Assembly: GCA_009602725.1 (NCBI GenBank)
Contig: WELB01000049.1
Span: 65,255-129,254, forward strand
Length of the DNA: 64,000 bases
Origin: Spirogloea muscicola
Taxonomy: Eukaryota; Streptophyta; Zygnematophyceae; Spirogloeales; Spirogloeaceae
Reading direction: 5' to 3'
A program made the translations under genes and the position numbers. The notes beneath the pieces were generated by a model that made no database searches, was not told the origin of the DNA, and saw only the letters and a list, made by a program, of their open reading frames with translations. Shown here in pieces: positions 21,290 to 33,014 of this stretch (position 1 is the stretch's first letter; every line of letters begins with the position of its first letter).

Positions 21290-24110
21290 CATCCCATGCA
21301 TTCTGCAGGAAGTGCTCTTCGTTCCATGCATGAAACACAACCTCTTCTCTGTTTCCAAAGCAACAGTACTCCTCTGCAGATGTATGTGAGACTTTCAATG
21401 TTTCTACCGGGGACATCGTGGCTGCTGGCGTCCGGCAAAGTAAATTGTATCGCTTGCAATGCACTATACTTACACAGCAGCCACTAGACCGTGCTTTTGT
21501 CGCCGGGTCCGTGTCAAGGCCAGGCAGAGATCTTTGGCATCGCCGACGTGGGCATCTTGGACAACAACAATCTCCAAGAGCTCTTCTCACGGGGTATGGT
21601 GAGAGGGATGATTCGACCTAAGCATCAGCCTGATGTCCTTTGTGAAGGTTGTGCTTCAGGCAAGCAGCATAGATTACCCTTGACAAGGGAAAGTGCAACC
21701 AGAGCTGCAGAACTGTCGGAAATTGGTTCACAGTGATGTGTGTGGACCAATTGCCGATGCTTCTGTTGGGGGCAGCAAGTACTTTGTTACCTTCCTCAAT
21801 GATAAGTCAAGGATGACGTCTGCTTAATTTCTAAAGCACAAGTATGAGGTCCTCTCAAAGTTTAAAAAGTTCCATGTCATGGCAGAAAGGAAGAAGCTCA
21901 AGGTGCTAAGCAGTAATTGTGGAGGTGAGTACCTTGGTGCGAAATTCCAGAGTTATTGCAGGTCTCATAGAATTGTCCAGCTCAATAGTCCCCCCAACAC
22001 GCCTCAGCAAAACGGCATAGTCAAGCGAGCAAACTCTTCGAGTCTGCCAGAGCTATGCTACATGGTAACAGTCCTGCTCGTATCCCTTGGGTTGAGTCAG
22101 TCTCTACAGCAGCGTACTTGAATTACAGAAGTCCCACTGTGGCTGTTGAGCTGAAAACACCATATGATATTTGGTCTGGACTCAAGCCCAATGTATCCCA
22201 TCTCGGAGTATTCGGCTGCTTGGCGTATGCTCACAATCCTGTACGAGTAAGGTGGATGCCAAGTCTTACACATGCTTGTTTGTTGGACATAGCTTGCATC
22301 CGAAGGCATATCGTCTTTGGCACTTGAACTGATTGGGCGATCCTTTGAATGCAATACAGTCTGAGACAGAAGGAATGTCTACTGAAGGTCAGGCAACAGC
22401 ACACGCAGAGCCTGTTGGAGTACAAGCATCTACAGCTGCTGAGCCTCCTCCATCCGTCACAGTTTCAACAATCTCAGCTCTTGCAACTGAACATACCTTC
22501 ATGGCGTGGCAGGGGGGCCCTTCCTCTCTTGCTCAAGCTCTTGCGTTTGATGATGCTGTTTTGTGGCAGGAAGCTGCTGATGCCGAATATGCATCTCTCA
22601 TCAGAACTGAAACTTGGCAGCACACTCCTCTTCCTCCTGGTAGAAAGAGCAATGGTTGTAAGTGGGTGCTACGTATTAATAGAAATGGTAGCGTGGATAG
22701 ATTCAAAGCTCGTTTGGTAGCAAAAGGGTACTCCCAGATAGAGGGAGCAGACTTTTCTGAAACATTTGCTCCCGTAGCGAAATTCAGTCCCGTTATTGTT
22801 TTACTGTCTATTGCAGCATTGGAGAACTTTGAGCTTCACCAAATGGACGGGGAACCGCCTTCCTCAACAGTGAACTTGATGAAGAGATCTACCTGGACCA
22901 GCCTGAGGGCTATGTCCATCAGGGAGTAGAACCTGACCGACTTGTCTGCGAGTTGCAGAATCCCTGTATGGTCTGAAGCAAGCTCCTAGAGCGCGGTATC
23001 AGATGGTTGACACTTGCCTGCAGGAGATAGGGTTCAAGAGGCCTTCTGCAGATTATAATGTCTACATTCTTAGGCGTGAAGACACTCTCTATAATTGCAC
23101 TATATGTTGATGAATTGTTCTTGTTGGCAAACATCTCCATGACTTGAGCCTGGTCGAAGTCTCAACTTTCTTCTGCGTTGGAAATGAAGGACTTGGAAGA
23201 GTTGAGTGATTGTTTGGGTACTCAAGTCCAGAGAGATCGAAGCAAGAGGAGCATTTCACTAAGCCAGTGCAAATTTGTGTGTGATGTATTGCAGATATTC
23301 AATATGGATAGTCTGCAACAGTGTGTCGACTCCTCTGGATGTCAACATGAAACTCTCCAAGCAGGAGCCACACACCGAGACGTAGAAACTTTCTATGCAT
23401 TCCCTTCCCTACTGTCAGGCTGTAGGATCTTCAATATATGCAATGGTTGGAACTAGGCCAGACCTTGCAGCAGCTGTCTGAACAGTTAGGCAGTCCATGC
23501 ATAATCCTGGCCCGACTCACTGGGCAGCTGTCAAGTGCATCCTAAGATACACGAAAGGAACAAAACCCATGCATCTTGTGTACAAGGCAGATGAACATGG
23601 GCTCACTTGCACTGGCTATTGCAACGTAGGCTGGGGTGGAGATGAGAAGACAATGAAGTCAACAACTGGTTATGTAATTTCTTCTTGGAGGAGGGGCAAT
23701 CACTTGGAGCAGCAAGAGACAACCGACGGTGCCGCTCTCAACAAGCGAGGCAGAATGTATGGCAGCGACGCAAGCCACGAAGGAAGCTGTTTGGCTTAGC
23801 CGTCTCTACCATGACTTCGGATTCAGTACCTCTGAACCTACTCTTATACCCGGCGATAATCCCGGGTCCATAACCTTGATAGAGAGCCCTGTTCATCATG
23901 CTAGAAGGTAACACCTTGCAATTCAACACCACTTTGCACGTGAATAGATTGAAAGTGGACAGGTCACATTTGAGTCTGTCAGGACTTCAGATATGACTGC
24001 TGACACGTTTACTGAAGCTGTCTCCACTGTGAAATTCATCAAATGCAGGGCAGAGATAGGGCTCCTATAATCGAGGAGCTCATGAGAGGGAGTGTTAGAA
24101 CATAGGCATG
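21290..24110 (+). mobile_element. Decayed Ty1/copia LTR retrotransposon
   Basis: Pol domains appear in copia order but in broken frames. GAG-pre-integrase is at about 21,530-21,740 (DNNNLQELFSRGMVRGMIRP, CEGCASGKQH). Integrase is at about 21,740-22,330 (DVCGP.., KSRMTS.., NCGGEYLG.., NTPQQNGI.., AAYLNYRSPT). Reverse transcriptase is at about 22,500-23,150 (WVLRINRNGSVDRFKARLVA, ADFSETFAPVAKFS). RNase H is at about 23,500-23,910 (AVKCILRYTKGT, STSEAECMAATQATKEAVWL). Integrase preceding reverse transcriptase places it in Ty1/copia. Many stops and frameshifts show it is dead. A purine tract and TGTTAGAACATAGG at about 24,092-24,108 could mark the start of a 3' LTR. No matching 5' LTR or gag was found; the left end appears cut by the LINE-type repeats. 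Confidence 0.85.
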
Positions 24111-24329
24111 AGCTCCGTCGTTTTAATCTTCATCTTATTCAAGTGTCCCACTTGGGGAAGCGCCTGTCGCTTCCAGGGGCGGCTTGCCCGGACCATCAGG
24201 GTGACGCGTGAGAATGTGACTTACACCTGTGGACTCACTAGCTTAACGGCAGCTTCGGGCCGGCTCTGCAGCCAGCCCCTGCCCGACTGGCTTAACGGAC
24301 ACCCTCGGGCCGGCCCTGCAGCCGGCCCC

Positions 24330-24620
24330 CTCGGCGCCTGGCCGTATCGCTTCAACGCTCCCTTGCCCACGCCGTCCACACGCGCGCAGGCCGTGCTATG
24401 GCCGCCGCCTCTGGGTCTCGGCGGAGTGCCTCTTTCCCTGCAGCGAGCTACTCAGACCTGATGTTGCTCGCTCGTGGGTACTGAGCTTCCCTCTGCATCG
24501 TTTCTGTGTTCTGCAGTGTTTTGTAGTGTACTCCTTTATCCGGCTCCTCTTTTTCTGGCTTTGGACATTATCCATTCTTTTTTGGGCTGGCTTTGCCAGC
24601 CCCTCTTCTCTATGGGCGCG
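24330..24620 (+). mobile_element. Truncated LINE tail with palindromic 3' UTR
   Basis: Reads RLAVSLQRSLAHAVHTRAGR, then AMAAASGSRRSASFPAASYS and DLMLLARGY with a stop ending at 24484. The 3' UTR carries the palindrome GGGCTGGCTTTGCCAGCCC at 24584-24602. The coding part is nearly identical to the 20.7 kb copy. Confidence 0.8.
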
Positions 24621-24699
24621 CACTTCCCTCGGGCCCCCGGCGGGTTGACCCGTGTAATCTGCGTTCTTTCAATGTATACAAAGGGGGTCCGGTGAGCAT

Positions 24700-25205
24700 G
24701 AGCTCTCTGACCTGCGCCTGCTTAGCAGGGGGTACTTAGTGGTCCGTAGCTGCTTTGTTTCTCTGTGTCCTTGTCTTTCTTAGCGCTTCCCCTGGGCCCC
24801 TTCTCGTACTTTGTTCATTCATTTTTGGGCTGGCTTGTCCAGCCCCCTATTTACAATGGGCGAGCCCTTTCTCTATAAGCTCACTCACTCCAACAGGGTC
24901 CACCGTGCTCATTTTGCCCTTTTCAAAAATATGCGCACCGCGGGCCTTGCTCTCTTTACTAATACACACTCCTTTTCTCTTTGCCCACTGCTCCTCCTTG
25001 CTTGCCAGCGCCCATGCCACCTGCCTTGAGTTGCTGCCGGCCTGCTTCCTGCGGGACCCTGCCGTCGTCACCGCCATGGGCAAGAAGACGAGGACGAAGC
25101 GCGGCACTCCCTCCAAGAGCGCCGCTACTCCATCGCTTGAGCCCCACCTGAGTGACGGTGATGCTTCGGGTCCTGGGGACTCGGTTAGCCTTATTAATGC
25201 ATAGC
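24700..25205 (+). mobile_element. LINE-related segment with short ORF
   Basis: Starts with the CTTCCCCTGG..CCCCTTCTCG block also found after the 10.46 kb stop. It then contains a 42-codon ORF at 25077-25204 (MGKKTRTKRGTPSKSAATPS..) in a strong GCCGCC-ATG-G context. The basic N-terminus could be the beginning of an element's first ORF, or of an unrelated transcript truncated by the next repeat. Nothing else supports either reading. Confidence 0.35.
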
Positions 25206-25261
25206 TCAGCTCAACAGTTTATGGGCCCACCACGCTTCCCTGCAGAGGTCCCTCACCTTTG

Positions 25262-25955
25262 CCGAAGGTCCGAAGGGCCGGAAGGAGCCACTCCCACACA
25301 GCTATGCAAGAGACTACAGCGATGGGAGCTTAGTAAACCCGCGTCAGCAGCAAGTCGGAGGAACTTGAAGCTGGAAAAAGAACAGCGCTTCCAATTTGAC
25401 TGTTGGCTGTGAGAGGCCAGCCCAAAGAAATGGACAAGGTCTAAAGGGCCGCAAAGAGCAAGATACTTATTGCAAAAGGATTTCGTGTATTTGAAACAAA
25501 CGAAGGCCCAATGGCCAAGTACAAAAGGAAAAGGGCACCCCGACGAGACCCAGAAGCAGCAGCCATAGTGCGGCCTGCGACAAGAAGAAAAACGCTTCCA
25601 GAATAGGGCGGTGGCAGGGAGAGGCTAGCCCAGAAAAAAGAATCAACGAAGTTCGAAGTGGCCAGGGAAAGCGCTGTGGTGTAGAAGAAGCACTACATGG
25701 TGTAGCGCTATGGCGCTACAAGGAATGGTAACAACAATGCCGCGAACGACCTGACGAGACCGCACTCCTACTGAGGGGCTGGCCTCTTGCAGCCATGTAG
25801 TCCATACATTTACTGGGCTGCCAATTACAGCAGCCCAGTAAAGAATTGACATACAAATCCGACAAGCTAACTAGGGAAGCTAGAGCGCCGCCACGGAAGC
25901 AGGTGGCCAGACTTATTTAGGACGCGCTCACTGGAAGAGAGAAAGCGCGGCCAGA
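25262..25955. repeat. Dispersed ~700-bp repeat, copy B
   Basis: Partner of 6,917-7,622 with small indels; for example a short stretch is missing near 25,800 relative to 7,450. It carries the same reversed retroelement peptide end (LLLTRVY near 25,335). Confidence 0.8.
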
Positions 25956-26728
25956 TTGACTGGCGGCTGTGAGAAGAAGTGGCTCTCCCAATGGGGACAA
26001 GGGCTGTGAGAAGCCAGCCCGAAAAGAATTGACAAGGTTCGAAGGGGCCAAAGTACGAGCTAAGCAGCGACTGCGGGGCCTGAAGAAGAAGTGGCTCTCC
26101 CAATGGGGACAAGGTCTGAAGGAGTCGGAGTGCTAAGGACTGAGACAGCAGTAAGCGAACTCTCAGTAACCTCTCGTCAGTAGATGCAAGTCTGAGTAGC
26201 TAGCAGGCGGAAAGACGTCGCCCTGACGGAAGCCGGAGGCCGCCGCCAGAGCGCGGCCTGCGCAATGGGGGCAAGGGCTGTGAGAAGCCAGCCCGAAAAG
26301 AATTGACAAGGTTCGAAGGGGCCAAACTACGAGCTAAGCAGCGACTGCGGGGCCTGAAGAGGCTATGGCAGAACGGGGGAGGATGGACCAGTTAGTAGTT
26401 ACGAGTGAGGAGAAGGAAAAAGTGCTCGCCCGTAGAGAAGAGGGGTTGGCAAAGCCAGCCCAAAAAAGAATGGACAATGTCCAAAGCCAAAGAAAGAGGA
26501 GCCGGAAAAAGGACTACACTACAAAATACTGCAAAACACATAAACGATGCATAGGGAAGCTCAACGCCCACGAGTAAGCAATATCAGGTCTGAGTAGCTC
26601 GCTGCAGGGAAGAAGGCACTCCGCCGAGACCCAGAGGCGGCGGCCACAGCACGGCCTGCTCGCGTGAGGGGGGGGGAAAGAAAGAAGTGCGCGCCCATAG
26701 AGAAGAGGGGCTGGCAAAGCCAAAACCC
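25956..26728 (-). mobile_element. Inverted LINE tail fragments
   Basis: On the minus strand the stretch near 26,170-26,245 reads a FRQGD..DLHLLTRGY-stop type ending. The stretch 26,595-26,672 reads the AASGSRRSAF-type ending. Between them are the GTGGCTCTCCCAATGGGGAC blocks and a palindrome variant at about 26,443-26,462. Confidence 0.65.
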
Positions 26729-27003
26729 TGGCAGCTCACATGCTCCGATGCGCACGGGGAGGGGAGCGGACCGGCACACACGACCTGCTCCGGAACGCGA
26801 TGTTTGGCATATTTGTCGAAGCCGGTTACACTGTGGCGCTGGAGAACTCCAGCATCATGCCTCTGACTGCTGGGGCGGACGGCCGCCTCCACACCCGGCG
26901 CGCCGATCTCGTCGCTAGCGCGCTGGGCGGGGGGCCTCGGCTCATTGCCGACGTCGTCACAACGGACTCCTCAGATTCCAGGAGCGCAACACGCTCGGCG
27001 GAG
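26729..27003 (+). mobile_element. LINE endonuclease fragment cut by the assembly gap
   Basis: Reads AAHMLRCARGGERTGTHDLL, then ENSSIMPLTAGADGRLHTRR, ADLVASALGGGPRLIADVVT. It aligns with LRDALAGLMRNAGYR and LDIVGVQPGGGPRALVDIVV of the 9.1-10.5 kb element, so it is a diverged second copy of the same endonuclease region. It starts abruptly beside a repeat copy and runs into the Ns. Confidence 0.75.
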
Positions 27004-27658
27004 NNNNNNNNNNNNNNNNNNNNNNNNNNNNNNNNNNNNNNNNNNNNNNNNNNNNNNNNNNNNNNNNNNNNNNNNNNNNNNNNNNNNNNNNNNNNNNNNN
27101 NNNNNNNNNNNNNNNNNNNNNNNNNNNNNNNNNNNNNNNNNNNNNNNNNNNNNNNNNNNNNNNNNNNNNNNNNNNNNNNNNNNNNNNNNNNNNNNNNNNN
27201 NNNNNNNNNNNNNNNNNNNNNNNNNNNNNNNNNNNNNNNNNNNNNNNNNNNNNNNNNNNNNNNNNNNNNNNNNNNNNNNNNNNNNNNNNNNNNNNNNNNN
27301 NNNNNNNNNNNNNNNNNNNNNNNNNNNNNNNNNNNNNNNNNNNNNNNNNNNNNNNNNNNNNNNNNNNNNNNNNNNNNNNNNNNNNNNNNNNNNNNNNNNN
27401 NNNNNNNNNNNNNNNNNNNNNNNNNNNNNNNNNNNNNNNNNNNNNNNNNNNNNNNNNNNNNNNNNNNNNNNNNNNNNNNNNNNNNNNNNNNNNNNNNNNN
27501 NNNNNNNNNNNNNNNNNNNNNNNNNNNNNNNNNNNNNNNNNNNNNNNNNNNNNNNNNNNNNNNNNNNNNNNNNNNNNNNNNNNNNNNNNNNNNNNNNNNN
27601 NNNNNNNNNNNNNNNNNNNNNNNNNNNNNNNNNNNNNNNNNNNNNNNNNNNNNNNNNN
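27004..27658. other. Assembly gap (Ns)
   Basis: 655 undetermined bases. It interrupts the LINE fragment on its left. The GC-rich sequence on its right could be the start of another gene. Confidence 0.99.
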
Positions 27659-28165
27659 GCTGGCCGCCAGCGTGGCCGGGCCGGATCGCGGCACCACCGG
27701 CTGACGCGCACCGGGGCTGACGCTGGCGCTGACGCCGCCCGCTGGACGCACGGGGCCCCCCCAGAAGCGCTGCTGCAGGCCGCGCCGGTGAGCAACGCCC
27801 GGCCGCCGCCGCCGCCGTTGCGCGCGGCCGCAGCATGGCGCCGCGGCGGCGCCAAGCGGGCCATCTCCGCCTAAGCTCCCACCACGTGCAGCTGGGGGCC
27901 GCCTCACGCGCTCGTGGGAGCAGCCTCGTCTCACGACAGTGCCTCGCTCAGCCGGATGAAGCTGCCGCTCTCCGGCCCGCCGCCCTGACGTCCATGCAGC
28001 GCCGTCGTTGGTCACTCGTGCGCGAGGAGGATCAAATAGCACCGCGGGATCACTTCCGTCACACCATAGCTACTTGAGCTCACTGCTCCACGAGAAGCAG
28101 CTCTGGTGGCGCGGAGCAGCCTCCAGCTGGACAGCACTGAGACGAACAGACGCCATCGCGGTCGC
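27659..28165. other. GC-rich region upstream of HAP2
   Basis: Very GC-rich first 200 bases with open frames on both strands, including a minus-strand frame from 27864 (MARLAPPRRHAAAARNG..) that could be a transit-peptide exon of a gene lost in the gap. Evidence is too weak for a gene call. The right part probably holds the HAP2 promoter and leader. Confidence 0.3.
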
Positions 28166-28169
28166 GGTC

Positions 28170-31100
28170 ATGATCGAGCTGAAGGTTGCCGCGGCAGCTG
28201 CGCTGCTGCTCGCTCAGCGTTGGTACCTGGTCCATGCTATCGTCATCGCAAAGAGTGACATCACCGAGTGCCTGGTGCAAGGCCCACATGGAGACGGGAA
28301 CTCGAGGCAGGGAGTCAGTCCAGCGCCGGCGCCTGCTCCCTCACATAGGCCGACGGGAAGGTCCAGTCCTGCTTCTTCGATGGCGACCATGGACTGCCAG
28401 AATAAGGTGGTCGTCAGCATTACCGTCTCCAATGGCCAGGTATGTTGCAGCGAAAATTTCGTCGAGAGAAGAGTTCTCATGCGGCGACAATCGTGAATTT
28501 CAATGTGGACTTTCTTCGAGGATTCTTTGGAAGTATGAATGGCGGGGAAATGTCACCCGAGCTGCTTCTAACACATTGAAAAGCATCACCCATGATGCGG
28601 GTGAGCACCTGCGTTGCATGCGCTGCCTGGACGCTGTCAAGCTTCAGCCAATTCTGGAACATAGCCGTACTGAGGACTTTTGGTCGTTGACAGACGGAAG
28701 CAGCCCAAGCCTTGGAGACCGTTGTCTCTTCCGTCCAAGATGGAAATGGGACCTCGCACAAGCTGACAGAACCCCTCATGATCACCATAACGAAGTCTCC
28801 AGTGTACGCAGTCTACCCTCTTACTTACATTCAGGTGGGCAAGGAGTTGCTCTGGCACAACGAAGATATTCTTTCCAAGCAAGCTCCCTTGCTTCAGCAG
28901 CCATAAGCCGCTTCACTTGAGCATACCTTCAATCCGACAAGATAAATCTGCTATTACTCAAGGCAGACATACTCACTGAAGTCGAAAAAAGTAGCAGGCA
29001 AACCATGTTCGAAGATATGCACAGTTGAAAGAAGCAAGTGACCTCTGCCTTGAGCAGACGTGGCTGCTCCGCAGCACTTCGTGCATGCTTCAATGGTGTG
29101 CTTGTGGAAGTGTACACCCTGGTCTGATCACGGTCTCCCTGCAACTCTTCTCTGGCAGTCCTTCAATGGCAAGCCATATGAGGAGGTGGTACTAACAAAG
29201 CATTGCGATGATGGTAACTCAGCCAGCAAGCCCACCTGTGGGTGGTTCCTCAATCCAGATGGTTCTCATATTTATGCTAGCCAGGTAAGTGTATTGATTG
29301 TTCCTTTTCCGTCGTGGGAAGCATGTGATTGTAGAAGGGGCTCACTTACTCCACTGCGAATTTCAGTAATTCTGACCACAGGTCTGCAATTCAATAGATT
29401 TTGCAGATAAATGCAGGTAGTGGTAATGATAGCTGACATAAGGCGTTGCATGACATTTGGAGTGCATGCGTTTCTTCAGCACTACTGTCTTTGACCTGTC
29501 CTTGGAAGTCATATCTTCAGGGCTTTTGCTGTAAATGTAGGGCCGATAGTGCATTCGACCAGTCCATCTTGGGCACCAGTGGTGGCAGTTACCGAGCACA
29601 CCTGGACTGTAGTCTTTGGAGCCAAGGTTTCCTATCTTACATCTCCTAAGATTGTTTCACATACACGAAAACCTCCTCTTAAGTAGCTGTGCATATGGTA
29701 AAGCGGATAGCAGAGCGGCGGTGTCGATCAAAGAAGGATGGACTATGCTCAGCGGGTAGTCAGGTCATTGTTACTTCTATTGAACGAGTGACGTGACAGC
29801 AATTTTACAGATATGTATGTTTTGCAGGTCTTTTCTTAGGTGGGATTCCAGCTAGTGCCCACTGCCTTCGCTTCTCTGACACCTGGTAAGAAAACAAGAT
29901 GCCAGCGAAATCCAGATGTGGCACTTGCTCGGTTGGTGCTACGTCGTTTGCTGAGATATGAGTACAGTAATCGTTGCGTAACAGCGGCGTCTGCAAATTC
30001 TCAAGCTGCTTTAAGCACATGAAGAGCTCCAAATATAGGTACAGGTCATGCTCATATACAGGAGCCTGTCACACCGGTCCTTATCATATGACGTACTATC
30101 TGCTAAACAGCAGCATGCCTACTGCCTCAAAGGTATCCGACCTATGAGATTGGTCCTGCTACACTGGAGTTCCAACTACAAATCACAACAGCAAAGGTTG
30201 ACGAAGAAAGAACATCAGCAGTATGTTCCCACAAACTTTCCCTGGTGAAATGTTGTATCTTTCGGTCGAGAGCTGGGCATGTGATCCCTAGATCCGTATC
30301 CTGGTGCTAATTACACGTATTGCCACCTGGCCGGGCTTTCCAAATCACTTGTCTTCCTCATTTTATGTCCTCCAAGGAGGTGCTGACACTGAGCGCGAGC
30401 TCGCCAGTGGCCCTGAATAAGGACCGCACTGTTAGCGCAACTCTTATCGGGGACTTCATCACCTACACGCAGCTTCCTGTCCTTGCATCATACTACCTCT
30501 CAGTCCCTCAGGTGAGGGGGTGCTTGATACATGAGCATGCAGCGCTTGCAACTGCTTGCAAGACCTGTTCAAGCAGATGCTCACATTTGCATCACATTGC
30601 ATCATCTCATAGTTGGACAGAGAATACTGGCAAAGCTAAATCATCGTGGCCCCCACACTGTAGTACATTGAACTGAGACATCTTGCCACACTGCCGCTAC
30701 ACAGATGGTGGCTGGAAGTCTTGGCAACCTGACAACAAGTGTGACGGGGTGGTTGATTCTCGACAAGTCTGTCTATACTCTTGATGGTTCTGAATGTAAC
30801 AAAGTCGGGAGCAGCTTCGCTGCCTTCCGTTATGAAGCGTCTCGATGTCAGAAGCAGGTTGGGAGCTGCCTGGCTAATCAGCTGGCGGACTATGCTAAGG
30901 CAAGTATAACAACCTGCAACGGCAAGCCCTGGAGGTTTGTTGCCACCTTGATGGCTCTACATCATTGCATGTTACTTGACATTGGCTCTGCAGGCTGATG
31001 CCGATAGGGTAAGCCGGGGAGATACCCCATTGTATGCCCTTACAGCCATGGGAGCAGTGTCGCCACACATTGCTGTAAGTGGGCTGGTCCACCACCGTTT

Positions 31101-33014
31101 AGGCTTGACGTATCTAGAAGCTTGTGTACAACCTTCTGGGCCACTAACTGTCAATCCTGCCGTGCAAATCAAGCGGTGGCTTTGTCAGGGCCTTCTGATC
31201 AGCAAGGATCTGCCCTCACCATGTTGTGATTCCCATTTGTGTGCCAGGGTGATGGTAACCTCAGCATAGCAATAGTAGTGGATCAAATACTGAACTCCCT
31301 AGTCACTTTGGAACTCAACGCCGATAACATCACTTACCTTGTCAACAAGTACGTGAAGAAAGTAGTTCCAGACCATCAATGTGCTTTTAGGCCTCCTTCG
31401 CTTTGCAATGCAGAGGCTGCAAAACAGCGTCTGTTGACTGACATAGCTGATAAAGCTGATGTTATTTCACAGCCTGCTTATAACTTGCTAGTTCTTATCA
31501 CCTGGGCTTGGCTGCAGATCTCCTGGTCAGATAATCAATGCAACGCTCCCAGATTTCGAGGCAATCTCTAGCTCCGGGAAGATGGTCGTCCTTGTTCGCA
31601 ATACAGGAGGCATTGTGGCTGACTACATCGTCTCTGTACGTCTTACTCGTTGATGGCACCCTCATGCTAGAACAGTTACAACCACGACAATCTAATACAT
31701 CCATGCCTGTCTAGCCGAATGTGTGAAGCTACACCTGTTTATATCTGTAGTGTTCTAGCTACATCTAACTTCGCCGCTGGGTCATCAGATCTTGGTTAAG
31801 CTGCAACGTATGTATCATAAGTGACCAGCCCCACCATCCAAGGCAGCAGAGCTGATAAGATGCTGTCCACATTCTTGCATCTGAACCAGGGTGGTGTTTA
31901 TTTTACAGATTCAAAATTGCTCTGAAGGGATTGCTCCAGTTGTTGTGAGCATCACCAGCTAACTCGACGGCTTGAAGCGGTTCTGCAGATCTGCCTGTAG
32001 AAAGTCAGGCTCATGAAGATTTTGTTCACAGCAACATCGGTGTCGCCTGCGAGGCACTCAACACCGATCTTCCTGACTTCTTCTTCCGTTGTTGTGCTTC
32101 TCATCAACAAGGCACAAGAGGTTTCAATTTTGCCACAAACGACCAAGACTCTCTTATTTGATATAAAGACTCAGGATGGACAGGAGGATGTGCGCGAATG
32201 CCTTGGTGAGTGCCGAGCAAGCACTGCAAACTGCACCACTTGATCACCATGAGTGCTTGCTGGGTCATATAGTATAAGAAGTAGGATATGTGTCCAACCT
32301 CATCAATCCAGCCAACAGCCTCACCAGTGTCCTGCCAAGTTAGTGCCATAGAAGGCATGCAGCAGCAGTGTACCCCACGTTCTACAAAATGTGGTGCTCA
32401 CCAATGATATGTCATGAAGTCCAAGAGATGAGGCTGCTGAAGGCTACTTCATAACCTCTAGGACCTGTGTGTTGTACAGTCAAACTCTACGACTCCACCA
32501 ATCTCCTTATTGACACGCACAACGTCACATTCCACACAAACGCAACTGTGGACATGCGTGGCAGTCAGGTCTCAAAATCATTCACATTATCCCCGTGCGT
32601 TGGCAAGCAGTGCTGTGTTATGGTGGGGTTGCTGCTTTGTCATTACAGTGACAGCTTGCCCAGCCGTTGGGCAGGGAGGACAATCGGATGGAACGCGACT
32701 GCACAACACCACCTCATTCTCCAGTCACAAGTCATCCTGCCAGTGAGTATCAGGGTCTTGCCAGACCATCTTGCATGTTCTCCGTGGCATGCTGACTGTG
32801 GCATATTCCACATGCTGGAGAGGCTGTTATCATAGAGCAAAATTGATGCTGAGGTCAGACGCTGCCTTGCCCACACCTGTCTCTCCTAATCGCTGGATGT
32901 GCAGCAATTGCCCTCTCATTTTCAATATGGCATGCCTGGTGGCCAACCACTGCTGGGTTAGCGTGGGCAAGCTGGTTGGGAGCTTGCTGGGCGTCCTTGC
33001 AGTTGGAGCTCTAG
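28170..33014 (+). CDS. HAP2: HAP2/GCS1 gamete membrane fusogen
   Basis: HAP2 is the class II-like fusogen that merges gamete membranes; it is a type I membrane protein. Exon 28170-28439 has a signal peptide (VAAAAALLLAQRWYLVHAIV) and DCQNKVVVSITVSNGQ. Later pieces are ITITKSPVYAVYPLTYIQ (ends 28834); KPTCGWFLNPDGSHIYASQ (29159-29284); GFCCKCRADSAF and YRAHLDCSLWSQG (29521-29626); IPASAHCLRFSDTW (29828-29885); SATLIGDFITYTQLPVLASY (30377-30511). Then come GWLILDKSVYTLDGSECNKV and FRYEASRCQKQVGSCLANQL (30705-30899), 30994-31074, 31248-31348, KMVVLVRNTGGIVADYIVS (31518-31635), 31909-31944, 32001-32205 and CCTVKLYDSTNLLIDTHNVT (32462-32568). The last exon, 32905-33014, has paired cysteines and a membrane segment (VGSLLGVLAVGAL). 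Most joins keep phase. One intron (30900-30993) has a GC donor. The exons near 28.45-28.7, 30.0-30.1 and 32.6-32.9 kb, and the cytoplasmic tail, remain unresolved. Confidence 0.9.

Noticed and set aside
21290-24110. Copia element as a young, active transposon
   Set aside because: Multiple stops and frameshifts in integrase, reverse transcriptase and RNase H, no gag and no identifiable pair of LTRs.
26826-28042. Very long open frames across the N gap
   Set aside because: They are only open because the gap is translated as X; nothing can be said about coding there.
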